Origin: Dendrocalamus latiflorus
Taxonomy: Eukaryota; Streptophyta; Magnoliopsida; Poales; Poaceae
Length of the DNA: 64,000 nucleotides
Assembly: GCA_017311315.1 (NCBI GenBank)
Contig: CM029658.1
Coordinates: 25,344,629-25,408,628, forward strand
Direction: 5' to 3'
A program made the position numbers and the translations under genes. Positions 11,188-22,374 of the stretch are shown here, one piece after another. Positions within the stretch are counted from its first letter, which is position 1. Each line of letters opens with the position of its first letter. The notes under the pieces are model-generated. The model was not told the origin of the DNA. It worked only from the letters and a program-made list of their open reading frames with translations, and made no database searches.

Positions 11188-11958
11188 CAAAAAAAGGGGG
11201 GAAACCAGGCCGGCCGAGCAGCCCGGCCCAGCTTCCCCTTCCCGCGCGCCAGCTCGCCTCCACCCGTGCCCCGGCCGCGCCTCCCCTGCCGCCGCGTGGC
11301 CCGAGTGCCGCCTCCTCTCTCTGGCCCCGCGGGCCCGAGCACCCGCCCATGCCTCCCCTCTCTACTGCCACTGCGCCGCGGGCCCCCTTCCTCTCGCACC
11401 CCCGGCTCTCTGCCTGTGGACCCGCGGCCCCGCCCCGTTCTCTCTCTTCTTCTTTCTTCCTTCTCCACCGAGCGCCTGCGTTTTCTCTTTCTTCTCCCGA
11501 GCGCCACGCGTGCTCTGCCGCGCCCAGCCTTCCCCCGCCCCATGGCATCCATGCACTAGCGTGCGCGGCGCAAAGCTGCCCCGGCCACCCCGTTAAGTCA
11601 CGCCGAATCCTCCCCGAGATATGGCAGCGACGCCCGGTCACTTCCGCTCTGTTGCCACGCCGCCTGTCACCGCCGCACGCCCCACCCGTTGCCAGCTCCG
11701 CCCGGCCATCTATAAGAGGCACCAAGGCCCCCATTGGACTCCCCACACACCGCACCCCCTTCCACCGAAAGCAATCGAGTCCGGAGCCGTTAAATCGCCG
11801 GCGAGCCGCCTCCTTCCCCAACTCCGGCCATCTGGCCCACCATCGATTGGAGCCAAGTCAGGCCAATTCCGCCGAGCCGGAGCACCCTCAATGCGTCGCA
11901 AAGCCACCACCACCTTTGGCTGAGCCCCTCTCCAACCCTTCTTCACCGGCGCCGTGCA
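10757..11958 (+). repeat. Truncated chromovirus-type LTR, plus strand
   Basis: Starts TGTGACATCCTGGAAAATTT, a start typical of long grass gypsy LTRs. It is AT-rich for about 400 bases, contains a (TA)n run at about 11146-11190, then turns GC-rich. A TATA box, TATAAGAGG, lies at 11711 in a CT-rich context. The sequence stops at 11958, where a minus-strand LTR begins. The long GC-rich frames on both strands here reflect composition and are not genes. Confidence 0.55.
11146..11190. repeat. (TA)n microsatellite
   Basis: About 40 bases of alternating TA with one TG interruption, inside the LTR described for 10757-11958. Confidence 0.95.
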
Positions 11959-14900
11959 TGTCGGGACCCGGAGCAACAACTCCAGAACCCGCTGTGTTAA
12001 TCGCACTATCCCAGGAAAAGCTAGTGCACACAGTATCACAAAGACAATTATCATGCGTAATGACAAACTTTATTTAGCTAATATGAGCCTGATGGCCAAA
12101 GTTTTACAATAACAGCAAAAGAAGATAGCGGAAGATAAACAATGTAGCAGCCCATCCAGCCTTCCCACAAGGCGAATGACTGTAAGACGTGGCCTAGTCG
12201 CAATCCTCACCGAAGGCGTCGAATGCTTCCTCTGAAAGAGTTAGATATAGTAACATGAGTACAAAAAGTACTCCACAAGTTACACCAGGGGATTAACAGA
12301 ATTGATGCATGCATATGGAATATCAAAGGAAGGCATAATATGGTTAATTTGCATAGAAGGCAACTTTGAAGTAAATATCATAAGTAAGTGCAAAAGCGAA
12401 ATTTGATACATTAAGTAAAACAATGTTGTAAGCAAAATAGATACCGTTAGTGCAGGTCCATCCCCCACACTAACCTAACCACGGGCATCCCACCCGGACC
12501 ATCTTTTCCAAAAGACCACGTATGGATTCCATCCATCCACACGCTTCCACTGCGCAACTCTCTCACGGATTCCATCCATCCGCAAGGTTTTCATCTCTCA
12601 TGGATTCCATCCATCCACAAGGTTTTCAAAAATCATTTTTGAAAAACAAAGTCTAATCCATGAAAAACTTCACTTGGCATGCTCATGACCGTGGGCACGG
12701 CTATCCAGGATAGGTTATACACTCTGCAGAGGTTGTACAGCTTTACCCACAAGACATGATCATCCCGGTTTGCCACGCGAGTTACACACTTCCTTAGGTG
12801 TGCGGCGAGGAGATCATGACAAGGCCTTTACAATGATCCGTTGTCAACATAATCACGCCGCCACTAAGGTTTCACCACAACATGAATCCACATGTTGCAG
12901 CCCCCTCTTGTGCCGTGTGAGACTTCTCACGGCCTACGCCGCGCTCACATTCAGCCTATAGCGAGATCGTGTTGAAACTTCACAAATTATTCGGCCAGGT
13001 CTGTCCCATACCAAACTTGTGGTAGTACGATAGGGCTTTGCAATAGTAGCTCACAGACCGGTCCTTAACTTGACTTAGGCCTAACCACATACCCCTGTGC
13101 CCGACAATCAACCACTGCGGCTCCGACCAACAGGGCATGCCTGCACCCACCACTCTAACCAATTGCCTAAGTCTAAACCAGTTTTATATTTTGTTTGAAA
13201 TTAATTTCATAAACATTCTTGACTCACCAAAGTCGGGAATTCAGTTTTAAAGTCTATCATTTTATGTGAAAGGCTCGTCATTTTATGTGAAAGATCATCT
13301 CAAATCATAAGTATTATAAGCATGGCTAAGCATTTCTACAAAATGCTCTAGTTAATACTAATGTACCAACTAGGTTTTATCTAGGGTTGACAAGGTATAA
13401 TGGTAAGCAATATCAAATTTGGCTGTCCAAAGAATTTGGGTGTAACTAGAGTTCAAAACTGAATTTAAACTAACTTGAATAAAATTATGCATGCAATAAT
13501 AATTTAAAAACAATATAATTAATTTAAAATATTAGGTTCAACATGATCAAAGGTGTAATTTGCCTTGCTCGAAGACCTGGTGCGAATCGTTGGCGTCGTT
13601 CTCTCCGAATTCGTCGAAATCTACGCGCGAAGAACCAACCAAATAAATTCAAATAAAATCGAAATAAAATCCAAAAATTATAAAATATATACTGGCAGAT
13701 AGAATATGGTTTTAGAAGAATTTAGAAATTTGAATCACTGGATTCAGAGTTCGGACGACGGAGAACGAGCAATTGGAAGTTTGGATGGATTGCAAATTCC
13801 AGAAAATGCAAAACGAGGGAATATTCTCTGGAATCTTATTTTTGGCTGATTTTTGGGGTATATTGGAGTGTATGACACGTGGGGCCCGGTTGTCATTGGG
13901 TGCAGAATTTTATTTTATTATTTTATGACAAGTGGGTCCCGCTTGTCATGGATTAGAGGTGAACAAAAATTTTGGCAAAGCCCCAACCGAAATTGCTTTG
14001 CCCAGGAATTGAGCTCACAACCTCATGTATGCAAGCACTAACATGCCTCCACTAGCCAAGTGGCCACTTGTTGTTTCTTGACAAAAGAACAACACCAATA
14101 CCAAATAAACAGAGAAGAGCAATATTAGAGAAGGGAACACAGGGAGGCACACGGGGGCGCGCACGGGAGGCGGCTCATCGGCGGCCGGTGGCGGGGCGGC
14201 GAACGGCGGCGGGGTGGTCGGGGCGGCGGCGGCGGGGATGCCCGGGGCGGCCGGCGGTGGCGGGAGGCGGTGGTGGTGGCGGTTGAGATGGGGGCGGCCG
14301 GAGGGAGGTGGCCGGGCGGCGGCGGCGGGGATGCCCGGGGCGGCCGGCGGTGGCGGGAGGTGGTGGTGGTGGCGGTTGAGATGGGGGCGGCCGGAGGGAG
14401 GTGGCCGGGCGGCGGCGGAGGCGGCCGGTGGGAGGCGGCGCACGGCGGCAGGAGAGGAGGCGGGAGCCGGCCGAAAGGAGGGGGGAGTGGAGAGAATGGT
14501 GGTGGGGAGACCCTTTTATAGAAAGAGAAGGGAGAGGAAGGGATTTCGGTTTCGAGAGGGTTAAAGGATGGGAAACGGCCGGGAGATTGATGGCGGTGAT
14601 TAGGGCTTCCGTTTCCACGCTTTAATCGGGAGTTAAGAGGGAGAAACGGTGGTTTTTATGAGCTCCAATTCGGTTTTAATGGTGGACGAGAGAGAGAGAG
14701 TTAGGGGAGGAAGAAGGAGAGGTTGAAGACACATATGACATGTGGGGTCCATATGTCATAGGGGGAGAGAGGAAGTGAAGGGGTACGGGCCATCGGATTG
14801 TTGACACGTGGCACGTGAGTGTTTCATGGCTCTTAGATGGTTATGAAGGGGTAAGTGATCATGTGTGGCTAGGATTAAAACATGGAGAGTGAGTGATTCA

Positions 14901-15230
14901 ATCTGAGAGCGACACGTGGCGGGCTTGGATTAATTTGATTTTTAGTTTCGGAATAAAATTTCAGAAAATACTAGAAACTTTATAAACACTTGGAAAAATA
15001 ATATTTAATGTCTAAAAATTCCAGAAAAATCATACAATAATCCTGGAAGAATTTTAGACTTAGGAAAAAAATTTTAATTTCAGATTTGCATTTAATAATT
15101 TTATAAAATACTTTTTAACCTTTAAAATTGATTTTTAATACCAGAAAATTCTCAAAAACTAATTAAAAAATTAGGGAAGGCTAGGAAAAACAAAATAAAC
15201 TCTTTTTGGCTTTAATAAAAATTCGGGTGA
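11959..15230 (-). repeat. Long chromovirus-type LTR, minus strand, 5' end lost
   Basis: About 3.3 kb in minus orientation. An AT-rich U3 (15230-14930) is homologous to the U3 of the LTR at 16541-18045. A TATA box, TATAAAAG, lies at 14520-14513. Downstream is a GC-rich leader with a 93-bp tandem duplication (about 14225-14410). A long R/U5 region contains three GGATTCCATCCATCC units near 12527-12620 and an AATAAA at 12074-12069. The sequence ends in GGGTCCCGACA at 11959. No internal region or partner LTR is visible, so it is a solo LTR or the end of a broken copy. The U3 start is missing at the MITE. Confidence 0.6.
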
Positions 15231-15447
15231 GTTCTTTTGGGCTGTGGCTTATGGCTTAAATTTTTGAATTTCGGTTGTTCGCGAGAGATAGTATGTAAAG
15301 AAATATAGTCACATGCGATTTTGGCTGCTACAGCTGAACTCAGTACACTTTTTACTACAATTTTTCTGTTGACCCTATCTTGAAAAAATACACCATTTGA
15401 AAATTAGTTACTGTAGCATAAACCATAAGTCATAAGTGGAAAAGAAC
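15231..15447. mobile_element. hAT-like MITE
   Basis: A 217-bp non-coding element with imperfect terminal inverted repeats. The left end reads GTTCTTTTGGGCTGTGGCTT, and the reverse complement of the right end reads GTTCTTTTCCACTTATGACT. The GGTTCTTT...CTTATG terminus resembles known grass hAT-type MITEs. The flanking 8-mers do not match, so no target duplication is claimed. Confidence 0.55.
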
Positions 15448-16540
15448 CTAGCCGAGAATCTGGATGGTTATGTTTTTGTCCTGGCGAAGATCGAGTTGCC
15501 CTTCTAAAACTTATGTGAACGGCGGATGGAGTCCCTGATTACTATTTATTTGCAGATACGAGGCAAAGTTAACACGAAACTGAATAGCATATTTTAATTT
15601 TGTAGGGCCTGCTTTGCATTTAAACTTATGTAATTTCATGCTTTTTTTCTCGTGTTTGCTAATCCTTTTTTTTCTTTTAAGAGTGAGGGAGTTTCACCGC
15701 ATTCCTAGTAACATCTTACAAGCATATATAATTTGGTGGACGAGTACACAAACTTGTTTGGTTTAAGAATTAAATTAACATAAAGAATTCCTAAAACAAT
15801 TGTAGATATAGCCTATATTGCGTTAGAATAAATAAAAAAGAAAAGATTCTGTGAATAGTAAGACCAGCCTTTTTTGCTTTCCGTCTTGATTTATCACTTC
15901 TCAGAATTTTTCTCATTTTTGTTACTCAATGGGAAAAACGAACCTAAACTTAAAATTTTTTATATCTGCAGAGTAATTTTAATAGTACGTCTGTAATTTT
16001 TCATGCATCCATCCATGCATGCGTGCGCGAGTGCAATTCATGAGGCAAAACTTTAACATCCATTCATACGCACTTGCAGCAGCCAAAGGTGCATCGGTTA
16101 ACGATTGGAGTCGTCAGGGAGTAGAATCAAAGCACAAACCGGATCATGATGCCAACACAGCTGCCAACAAGGACCCAGTTGCTAGGTGGATCGTTTGGAC
16201 TTCTATTACTTACTTGCCATATGATAGCAACAAAAGGGCGTCTCCTGGCTTACTGCAGATTGGTTACATATTAAAGTATGCAGTTAGAGATAGCATCAAA
16301 TCGACATGATAAAAATATACGGAATCGATGGAACTGCGCTTCTTTTGTTGATGCCGGCCTGGTAGATATAAGTGATTCCATGGTGTTTGTAGGGTGAGGG
16401 AGGTTCACCCCATTCCTTGTAGGCCAGCACGATTATGACAATGACGTGTCAGTACCACCGTAGTAAAGGTCACACCAGCACCATTTCTAGGTGCCTCTTG
16501 TTTGGGCTGAAATAAGTTAGTTTATGACTAAAATTATATT
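15448..16540. other. Unassigned 1.1 kb
   Basis: No recognisable protein or RNA gene. Two similar words, GTGAGGGAGTTTCACCGCAT (near 15687) and GTGAGGGAGGTTCACCCCAT (near 16394), lie about 700 bases apart in direct orientation. They could be ends of an unrecognised element. A 96-codon frame at 16019-16309 lacks similarity to anything I know. Confidence 0.5.
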
Positions 16541-18045
16541 GTAATTAGCTGAAATTATACTGTACCTCGATTATGACATCAGCATTTGACTTTTGGTTTT
16601 CAACAGATTTTATTTCCAAAGGAAAATGCTGACGTAGCGGAGCACAAGTGACATGGTGGCCGAGCGCCGATGTGGCTGAGCCGTGGCACCATGTGGCTCC
16701 CACACGGGCATGTGCTGACGTGGCCTGGATGAGGGTCACCAGAGCTTCGACGCTCGAGGGCAGTCGGTGAGGCCCGCACGGGAGAGAGAAGGAGGTGGGG
16801 AATGCAACAGTGGTGAGGGATTTTACCGAGGAGAGGTGGAAGGCGTCCGGCGGCAGCGCGGCTTCAACGGCGAGGGGACATGGCGGAGGGGCGGGAGACA
16901 CAGGTGCAGGTCGGGCAATGGTAAAAGTGGTGGGGGTATGGCACAAGGAGGACTATGGCGATGAAGATTTCTCGCCGGTGCTCCGCCGGTGAGCAAAGAG
17001 AGAGGCGGGCGGTGCTATGCTCCTAGGATGCTGGGGATGTGAGATTGAGAGAGGGAGGTGATGCAAAGTGAGGAGGGGACTGAGGAGGGGATGGAGGAGA
17101 GGGCTTTATAGGAGCTCGGGGGTGAGGGGAGTGCCGATGGTTACTCAAAGAAGTAAAGACAGACAAGAATGGCATATAACAGCGATGGTGAGTTTAATGG
17201 AGGGGGAAACGAGCGGGATCGGGTGAGGAGTGAAGGGCATTCAAATGGCGTGTTTGTTCTAGACTTAAATGAAGAAAAACCGCCGCTTTTAAAAGCTTGG
17301 AGAGGCTAGCAATGGTGGCCATGGCGGCCGGCTGGGGAAGAATAAGGGGAAGGTTGGAAGATAACCGGGGGCCCATATGTCGGCGAGAGATAACAGGAAA
17401 AGGAAGGAGGTGGGTGACCGGATGATCACCACGTGGCGCAAGGAGATCGGGATTGCCGGCCGATAAACGATGGGGTAAGTGGGAGCGGGCGGATGGGATT
17501 AAATTGGGTGAGATGGATTTGATCTAGACTCGACACGTGTCAGCACAAGAATAGAGTGATTTTGAAGTTCGTTTTTAATTTTCAGAAATACTATGAAGCT
17601 AAAAAAATACTTAGAAAATAGCAAATGAAGTCTAGAAATTCCACAAAAATCACAGAAATTCCTAAAGCTGTTTCAGACTTAGCAAAAACATTTTCAACTT
17701 AAAGTTGGTCTTTAAATTTTTACGGTCTTTAAATTTTTACAAAATTACTTTTGGTTATGAAATTGATTTTTGAATTCCAAGAAATTCACAGAAAATCCAG
17801 ATAAAGCCAAATGCTTTAAAATAATTAATTTGAAATATGATTTATAGAATTTCAAAATATCCTTTATTTAATAAACTTTTTTATATTTTTAATTAAATCG
17901 CTTTTAAGAAAAAGCCTTTTTGAAAGTGGAAAATAGGCAAATAAATCTCCAAAATTCTGGCAACTATATAACACTTGTTTTTATTTTAAATTTAATTAAA
18001 AAAATTTCACTTAAATTTTTGAAATGAACAGCCGGGCTGTTATAG
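16541..18045 (-). repeat. Chromovirus-type LTR, minus strand, inserted in CACTA transposase
   Basis: The minus strand begins near TATAACAGCCCGGCTGTTCA. It runs through an AT-rich U3 with ACACGTGTCAGC near 17540 and a TATA box TATAAAG at 17110-17104, then into a GC-rich leader. The U3 is homologous to the split LTR at 29060-29149 plus 40802-41191. On its right the sequence passes directly into a CACTA transposase frame, so the LTR lies inside or at the break of that gene. The left boundary is uncertain. Confidence 0.55.
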
Positions 18046-18049
18046 TGAC

Positions 18050-19725
18050 TTGGTTACTATGAACATCAGGACCGAGTTAGCACCGATAAAGACCGATAAA
18101 GGCTAGACGTACCTTCCCCCAGCTTGCTACACTTTGTCTATGTCTGAGAGAACTGAATTGTGCAAGTGCCTGCATGGCGTGAAAGTTCCATGCATTCACT
18201 CTGCCAGCATGAAGAAACTTGTTTCCATGGATGATTTAAAATTAATTGGCATAACATCTCATGACTATCATGTGCTAATGAGATAATTGCTTCCTGTTGC
18301 AATGAGAAATATTTTGCCGAATGAGGTTTGAGCGACAATCATGAGGCTATGTTATTTCTTTAATGCAATTGCTCAGAAGGTCATCGATCCGGTGGACTAG
18401 ATGCTCTGCAGACCGAGGTGGTGACGACTCTATGTCATCTTGAGATGTATTTCCCTTTATCATTTTTGATATCATGGTCCATCTCATTTTTCACCTTGTG
18501 AAAGAGATAAAGATATGTGGCCCGGTGTTTCTACATCATATGTACCTGTTCGAAAGGTACATAGGAATTCTCAAGTCCTATGTACGCAATCAATCTCAGC
18601 CGAAGGGTAGCATCAACGAAGGTTATGCAACCGAACAGGTCATTGAGTTCTGCATCGATGATATGGCTCAGGTTGAACTGATAGGTGTGCCTCTATTTTG
18701 TCAAGAGGGGAGGCTAGAGGGTATCAAAAATATCGGAAGGAAAGAAATAATTCCCGATGTGGATACGTACGCTCAAACACATTTCACGATCTTCCAACAC
18801 ATGACTGAAGTGTCCCCATATATTAAAGTGCACAAGGACATGCTACGCCAAGAGAATCTAGGCCAGTTGGAGTTTTGGATCACGAGACAATACAATCGTC
18901 GATTTAACGAATGGTTGAAGGTGTCATTCACTAGGAGGTCATCAAGTGAAATGCTGTAATTGTCAGAAAAAGAGCCAAAGTTTACAATTTTGACATGGCA
19001 GGGATACGATATTAATGGGTACACATTTTATATAAAAGATCAAGATAGAAAGTGCACAGTCCAGACTTAGGTGTCCACATAGATGCATTTCATGAGCAGT
19101 TTAGTACCGCTGGCCCAAGCTCCTACTACGGGCCTGTAGGGAAGATTTGGGAACTCGACTATGCAATTTTCAAGATCCCTCTATTTCAGTGTCATTGGGT
19201 CCAACTCCCACATGGTCTAAAAGTTGATAGGTACGACGTTACTACAATGAACCTCGAACGTGTAGGATACAAAGATGAACCATTTGTATTCGCGAGGCAA
19301 GATGTTCATGTTTTTTATGTAACCGACCTGGCAAATAAGAAGTGCCACATAGTTCTTCATGGAAAAAGAAGGATTATCAGAGTTGAGAATGTTGTGGATG
19401 AGGAAGAGTACAATCAATTTGACGAGTTGCCTCCATTCAGATATGGCATCAGGCTTAAGGAAGAACCTAGCGATGAAGCAAGCTATGTGCATGTCGATCA
19501 TTATGAAGGGCTTTATTTAAAAGGAAATAGCCAAGTATAATGATCCCACATAGTGAACACCTATTTGAAAATTATTCCAATGTAATTAAGAAACTTGGCA
19601 TGTAATTAATCAATTATTCTATTATAATTGATTCAGTAATTAAGAAATAATTACATATATGATTGTATATGCTTGCTTGTTTTCAGAGGGCATGGCTAGC
19701 ATTTGTTGACGCTAAAGAAGGACCT
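18050..19725 (+). pseudogene. TNP2-like CACTA transposase, C-terminal half (DUF4218, DUF4216)
   Basis: This encodes the end of the transposase that cuts CACTA termini. The block from 18057 reads MNIRTELAPIKTDKG and continues with KLVSMDDLKLIGITSHDYHV. It then enters the DUF4218 domain (18474-18700), including the VHLIFHLVKEI motif. The DUF4216 domain (about 19121-19330) includes KIWELDYAIFKIPLFQCHWV and GYKDEPFVFA. There are stops at about 18270 and 18400, one after 18956, and a further shift before 19052. A likely last exon (AG at 19686, then AGGGCATGGCTAGC) lies close to the TIR. The N-terminal transposase_21 catalytic part is absent. Confidence 0.8.
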
Positions 19726-19729
19726 ATCA

Positions 19730-19896
19730 CAGGAGGTTTGGAGGCACAAACCATCTATGATATAGTTATCAAAGACAGTCCCATAAGATAACCATCTGTG
19801 ATACATATCACATCACAAACGGTTCTATTATCGAACCAACTGTGATAGACAGTTCCATAATAGAACCATCTGTGATAGTTCCTCCTAGAAGTAGTG
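19730..19896 (+). repeat. CACTA 1 subterminal repeats and right TIR
   Basis: Copies of ATCACAGATGGTT-type words lie in both orientations, followed by the terminal CTAGAAGTAGTG. These are the transposase-binding kind of repeats known from CACTA elements. The core differs by one base from the ATCACAGACGGTT core of the CACTA element at 41192-47539. Confidence 0.75.
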
Positions 19897-20725
19897 CCCC
19901 ACTAGGGTTTGCGCCCTCACTCACTCAGTCGTCCACATCCTTTCGCCTCCTGAACTCCCTATCATCACCACTAGCCAGATCAATGACCTTGCTATCGCCC
20001 CCAACCGGTTTAATGACCTCACCGTCGCCCCTAGCCGGATTCACCGTCAGCTGTTGCCCCCAGCTGAATCGACGATCTCATCGTCGCCCCCAACCGGATT
20101 TGCCGTCGGCCATTGCCCCTAGCCAAATCTACCGTTTCCCCATTACAAGTTTGTGATTTCATTAGTGATGCATGTTAATTTCTGTATTATTTTGGTAGAG
20201 TAATTTCTACATTGTTTTGTGGAGTAATTTCTGGATTGTTTGATTAGTGATGCTTGTTAATTCCTACCTCATGATCTCTCTGGCAGTTATGTTTAGATTA
20301 ATGAAAGATGTGACATAATCAATTGAGTATTTAACTAAGCTTATAAAAAATAACTAGGCATGCTTGTCCGTCAAACTGATACAAAATGTTGGAGTCATCA
20401 AAGGTTCAACCTATAGTTCAGGTGCTGGTAGGCACATTGATTGGCTCCTTCTGATCACTAACCAAAAGCTTGGAAAACAGTTCAATGATTTATGCTAAGA
20501 GAAAAAAGAAAACTATATATTGGTCTGTGGTCAATTAATGTTGACTTTAATTTAGCAGGCAACATAAATAGGTATAGTTTAGCAGTTGATTACTGATGTT
20601 GATCATCTTTCATTTCATTAGAGAAAGTACAAGATCTTTAGGTGTGAGGATGGAAGTTGTGGTGAAAATAATAAAAAATAGCTAGGGAATGATTCTAGAG
20701 ATAAATTATTTGAGTTGATATTTCT
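19897..20725. other. Unassigned 0.8 kb
   Basis: No recognisable gene. The first 250 bases contain diverged repeats of a CGCCCC(C/T)A(A/G)CCGG word. The rest is AT-rich with short direct repeats of TAATTTCT(A/G)(C/G)ATTGTTT near 20200-20240. Confidence 0.6.
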
Positions 20726-20734
20726 AAGAGACCT

Positions 20735-20945
20735 CCAAAGGGTATGAAGCAAATCACACTCTAGTGTGTTAACCTCTATGGAATTGGTCATGACTGCTAC
20801 CTCTTCTTCCTTGTCATTCTGTGTGTTGGGCTTAATTGCTACCCTTAGCGTAAAAGAATGATGAGGAAGAAGAGATAGCAGCTATGACCAACTCCATAGA
20901 GGCTAACACACAAGTGTGTCATTAGCTTCATACTAGAGTGTTGCA
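20735..20945. mobile_element. Foldback MITE with 9-bp flanking direct repeat
   Basis: Two 78-base arms (20743-20820 and 20855-20932) are inverted copies with about a dozen mismatches. They are separated by a 34-base loop, so the RNA would form a long hairpin. The perfect 9-bp direct repeat AAGAGACCT flanks it at 20726-20734 and 20946-20954. A 9-bp duplication is typical of Mutator-like elements, so this is probably a non-autonomous MULE-type foldback. It could also serve as a small-RNA precursor. Confidence 0.65.
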
Positions 20946-21078
20946 AAGAGACCTAATAATATATGTCACCGAATGTTTACGCTTATAGCTCACTGCAATT
21001 AGTTTTTTCTTGTAAGAGAGATGGCGTCCACATAGTCATCATCATTGACATCCCTGAATGGGTCTGATGCTCTGGAGA

Positions 21079-22374
21079 CTATTCAAGTTTATATGCATTA
21101 TCATTTATCTTCTCAACTATCTTAAAAGGACCAGCAGCTCTAGGCATCAATTTTGACTTTCTTAACTCAGGAAATCTATCCTTTCTCAAGTGCAACCAAA
21201 CAAAATTACCCGGTTCAGGTTTAACTTCCTTTCTACCTTTACTACCAGTAATCCTATATTTTTCATTCATCTTTTCAATGTTTGCCTTAGTAGCCTCATG
21301 CATTTTAACAATAAAATCAGCACGCTCCTTAGCATCATTATGAACTCTCTCACTAGTAGGCAATGGTAAAATATCAATAGGGGCACGTGGATTGAATCCA
21401 TACACTACCTGAAAAGGACTTACCTTGGTGGTGGAGTGTTCCGCTCGATTATATGCGAACTCAACATGCGGCAAACACTCTTCCCACAGCTTCAAATTAT
21501 TCTTCAAAACAGCTCTCAACATGGTAGACAATGTGCGGTTCACCACCTCAGTTTGGTTCCCAAGGTTACCAAACAAACGTGCATCCCCACGGTCCAAAAG
21601 GTCTTGGACTTGTCGCTGAATCTCCTTAGTCTCTTCAGGATTGGTCCTGTATGCCGCACGGTTTGGCAAACTCGCTCCAGGAATCAAGTCAATCTGGTGC
21701 TCAATCCCTCGAATGGGTGGAAGTCCTGGAGGTATCTCATCAGGGAAAACATCTCTAAACTCCTGCAAAAGGTTAGTGACAGGAGCAGGCAAAGTGCAAG
21801 GCATATTATCAAGAGAAAATAAAGCATCTTTGCACACAAAAGCATAGCATGTATCATTAACATCATCAATTTCAGTAAGGTCTGATTTTGTGGCAAGCAT
21901 AACAGAATTTTTCAAATGAATTACTTGCTGTTTTTCAGATTTATCATGTTCCTTTTGATCATTAGCAGCAGCTCTCGCCCTATCGGCCTCTATAATCTCA
22001 GTTGGGGTCAATAGAAGTAAAGTAACTTTCTTTCCCTTATGCATAAAAGTGTATTTGTTACTACTACCATGGTGTAAAGCATCATTATCAAATTCCCAAG
22101 GTCGACCCAATAAAAGAGAGCATGCTTGCATGGGAACCACATCACAATCAACATGATCAGCATAACCACCAATGGAAAAATGGACTCGGCATGTTTGCGT
22201 TACCTTAGCTTTTCCAGAATTATTTAACCACTGAATATGGTATGGATGTGGATGCGGTCGCGTGGTCAAGCCAAGCTTCTTGACCAAATCAGAACTCACC
22301 AAGTTGTTGCAGCTTCCTCCATCAATGATGACACTTGCGGGCCGGTTGTTGATTGCGAAGAAAGTTTGAAACAA
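21079..22374 (-). pseudogene. Chromovirus pol with in-frame deletion of RT, RNase H and most of integrase
   Basis: One open frame of 431 codons. It starts with the protease core VIIDGGSCNNLVSSDLVKKL and a spacer, then the RT entry LPNRAAYRTNPEETKEIQRQ. It then jumps directly to the integrase end with QTEVVNRTLSTMLRAVLKNN and HVEFAYNRAEHSTTKVSPFQ. RT catalytic motifs, RNase H and the integrase Asp residues are all missing, yet the frame is kept across the join. The frame ends at a TAG after DNAYKLE, and the usual acidic tail continues in another frame. It cannot act as a polymerase. A protease-containing fusion product is conceivable if transcribed. Confidence 0.8.

Larger units (their letters stand above)
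18046..19896 (+). mobile_element. CACTA (En/Spm) element 1, 3' portion
   Basis: The 3' part of a CACTA transposon. It holds the C-terminal half of a TNP2-like transposase gene, subterminal repeats of the AACCATCTGTGATA type (19750-19880), and a terminus reading CCTAGAAGTAGTG, which is the inverse of CACTACTTCTAGG. The next three bases are CCC. The 5' half of the element is not in the window, because a minus-strand LTR ends at 18045. Confidence 0.8.

Noticed and set aside
11135..12077. Overlapping Pro/Arg/Ser-rich reading frames up to 312 codons on both strands
   Set aside because: They arise from GC-rich LTR leader sequence. Frames on opposite strands are equally long, no domain is recognisable, and the region has a TATA box and LTR features.
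14015..14625. Gly/Arg- and Pro/His-rich frames on both strands
   Set aside because: They come from a 93-bp tandem duplication of GC-rich LTR leader directly below a minus-strand TATA box, and look compositional.
11959..15332. An LTR start at TGTAGCAGCC near 15332
   Set aside because: That word lies inside the MITE, so the true LTR start is missing or beyond it.
15231..15447. An 8-bp target duplication for the hAT-like MITE
   Set aside because: The flanking 8-mers TCGGGTGA and CTAGCCGA agree at only three positions.
16019..16309. A 96-codon frame as a gene
   Set aside because: No similarity, no promoter or splice context, and a length expected by chance in this composition.
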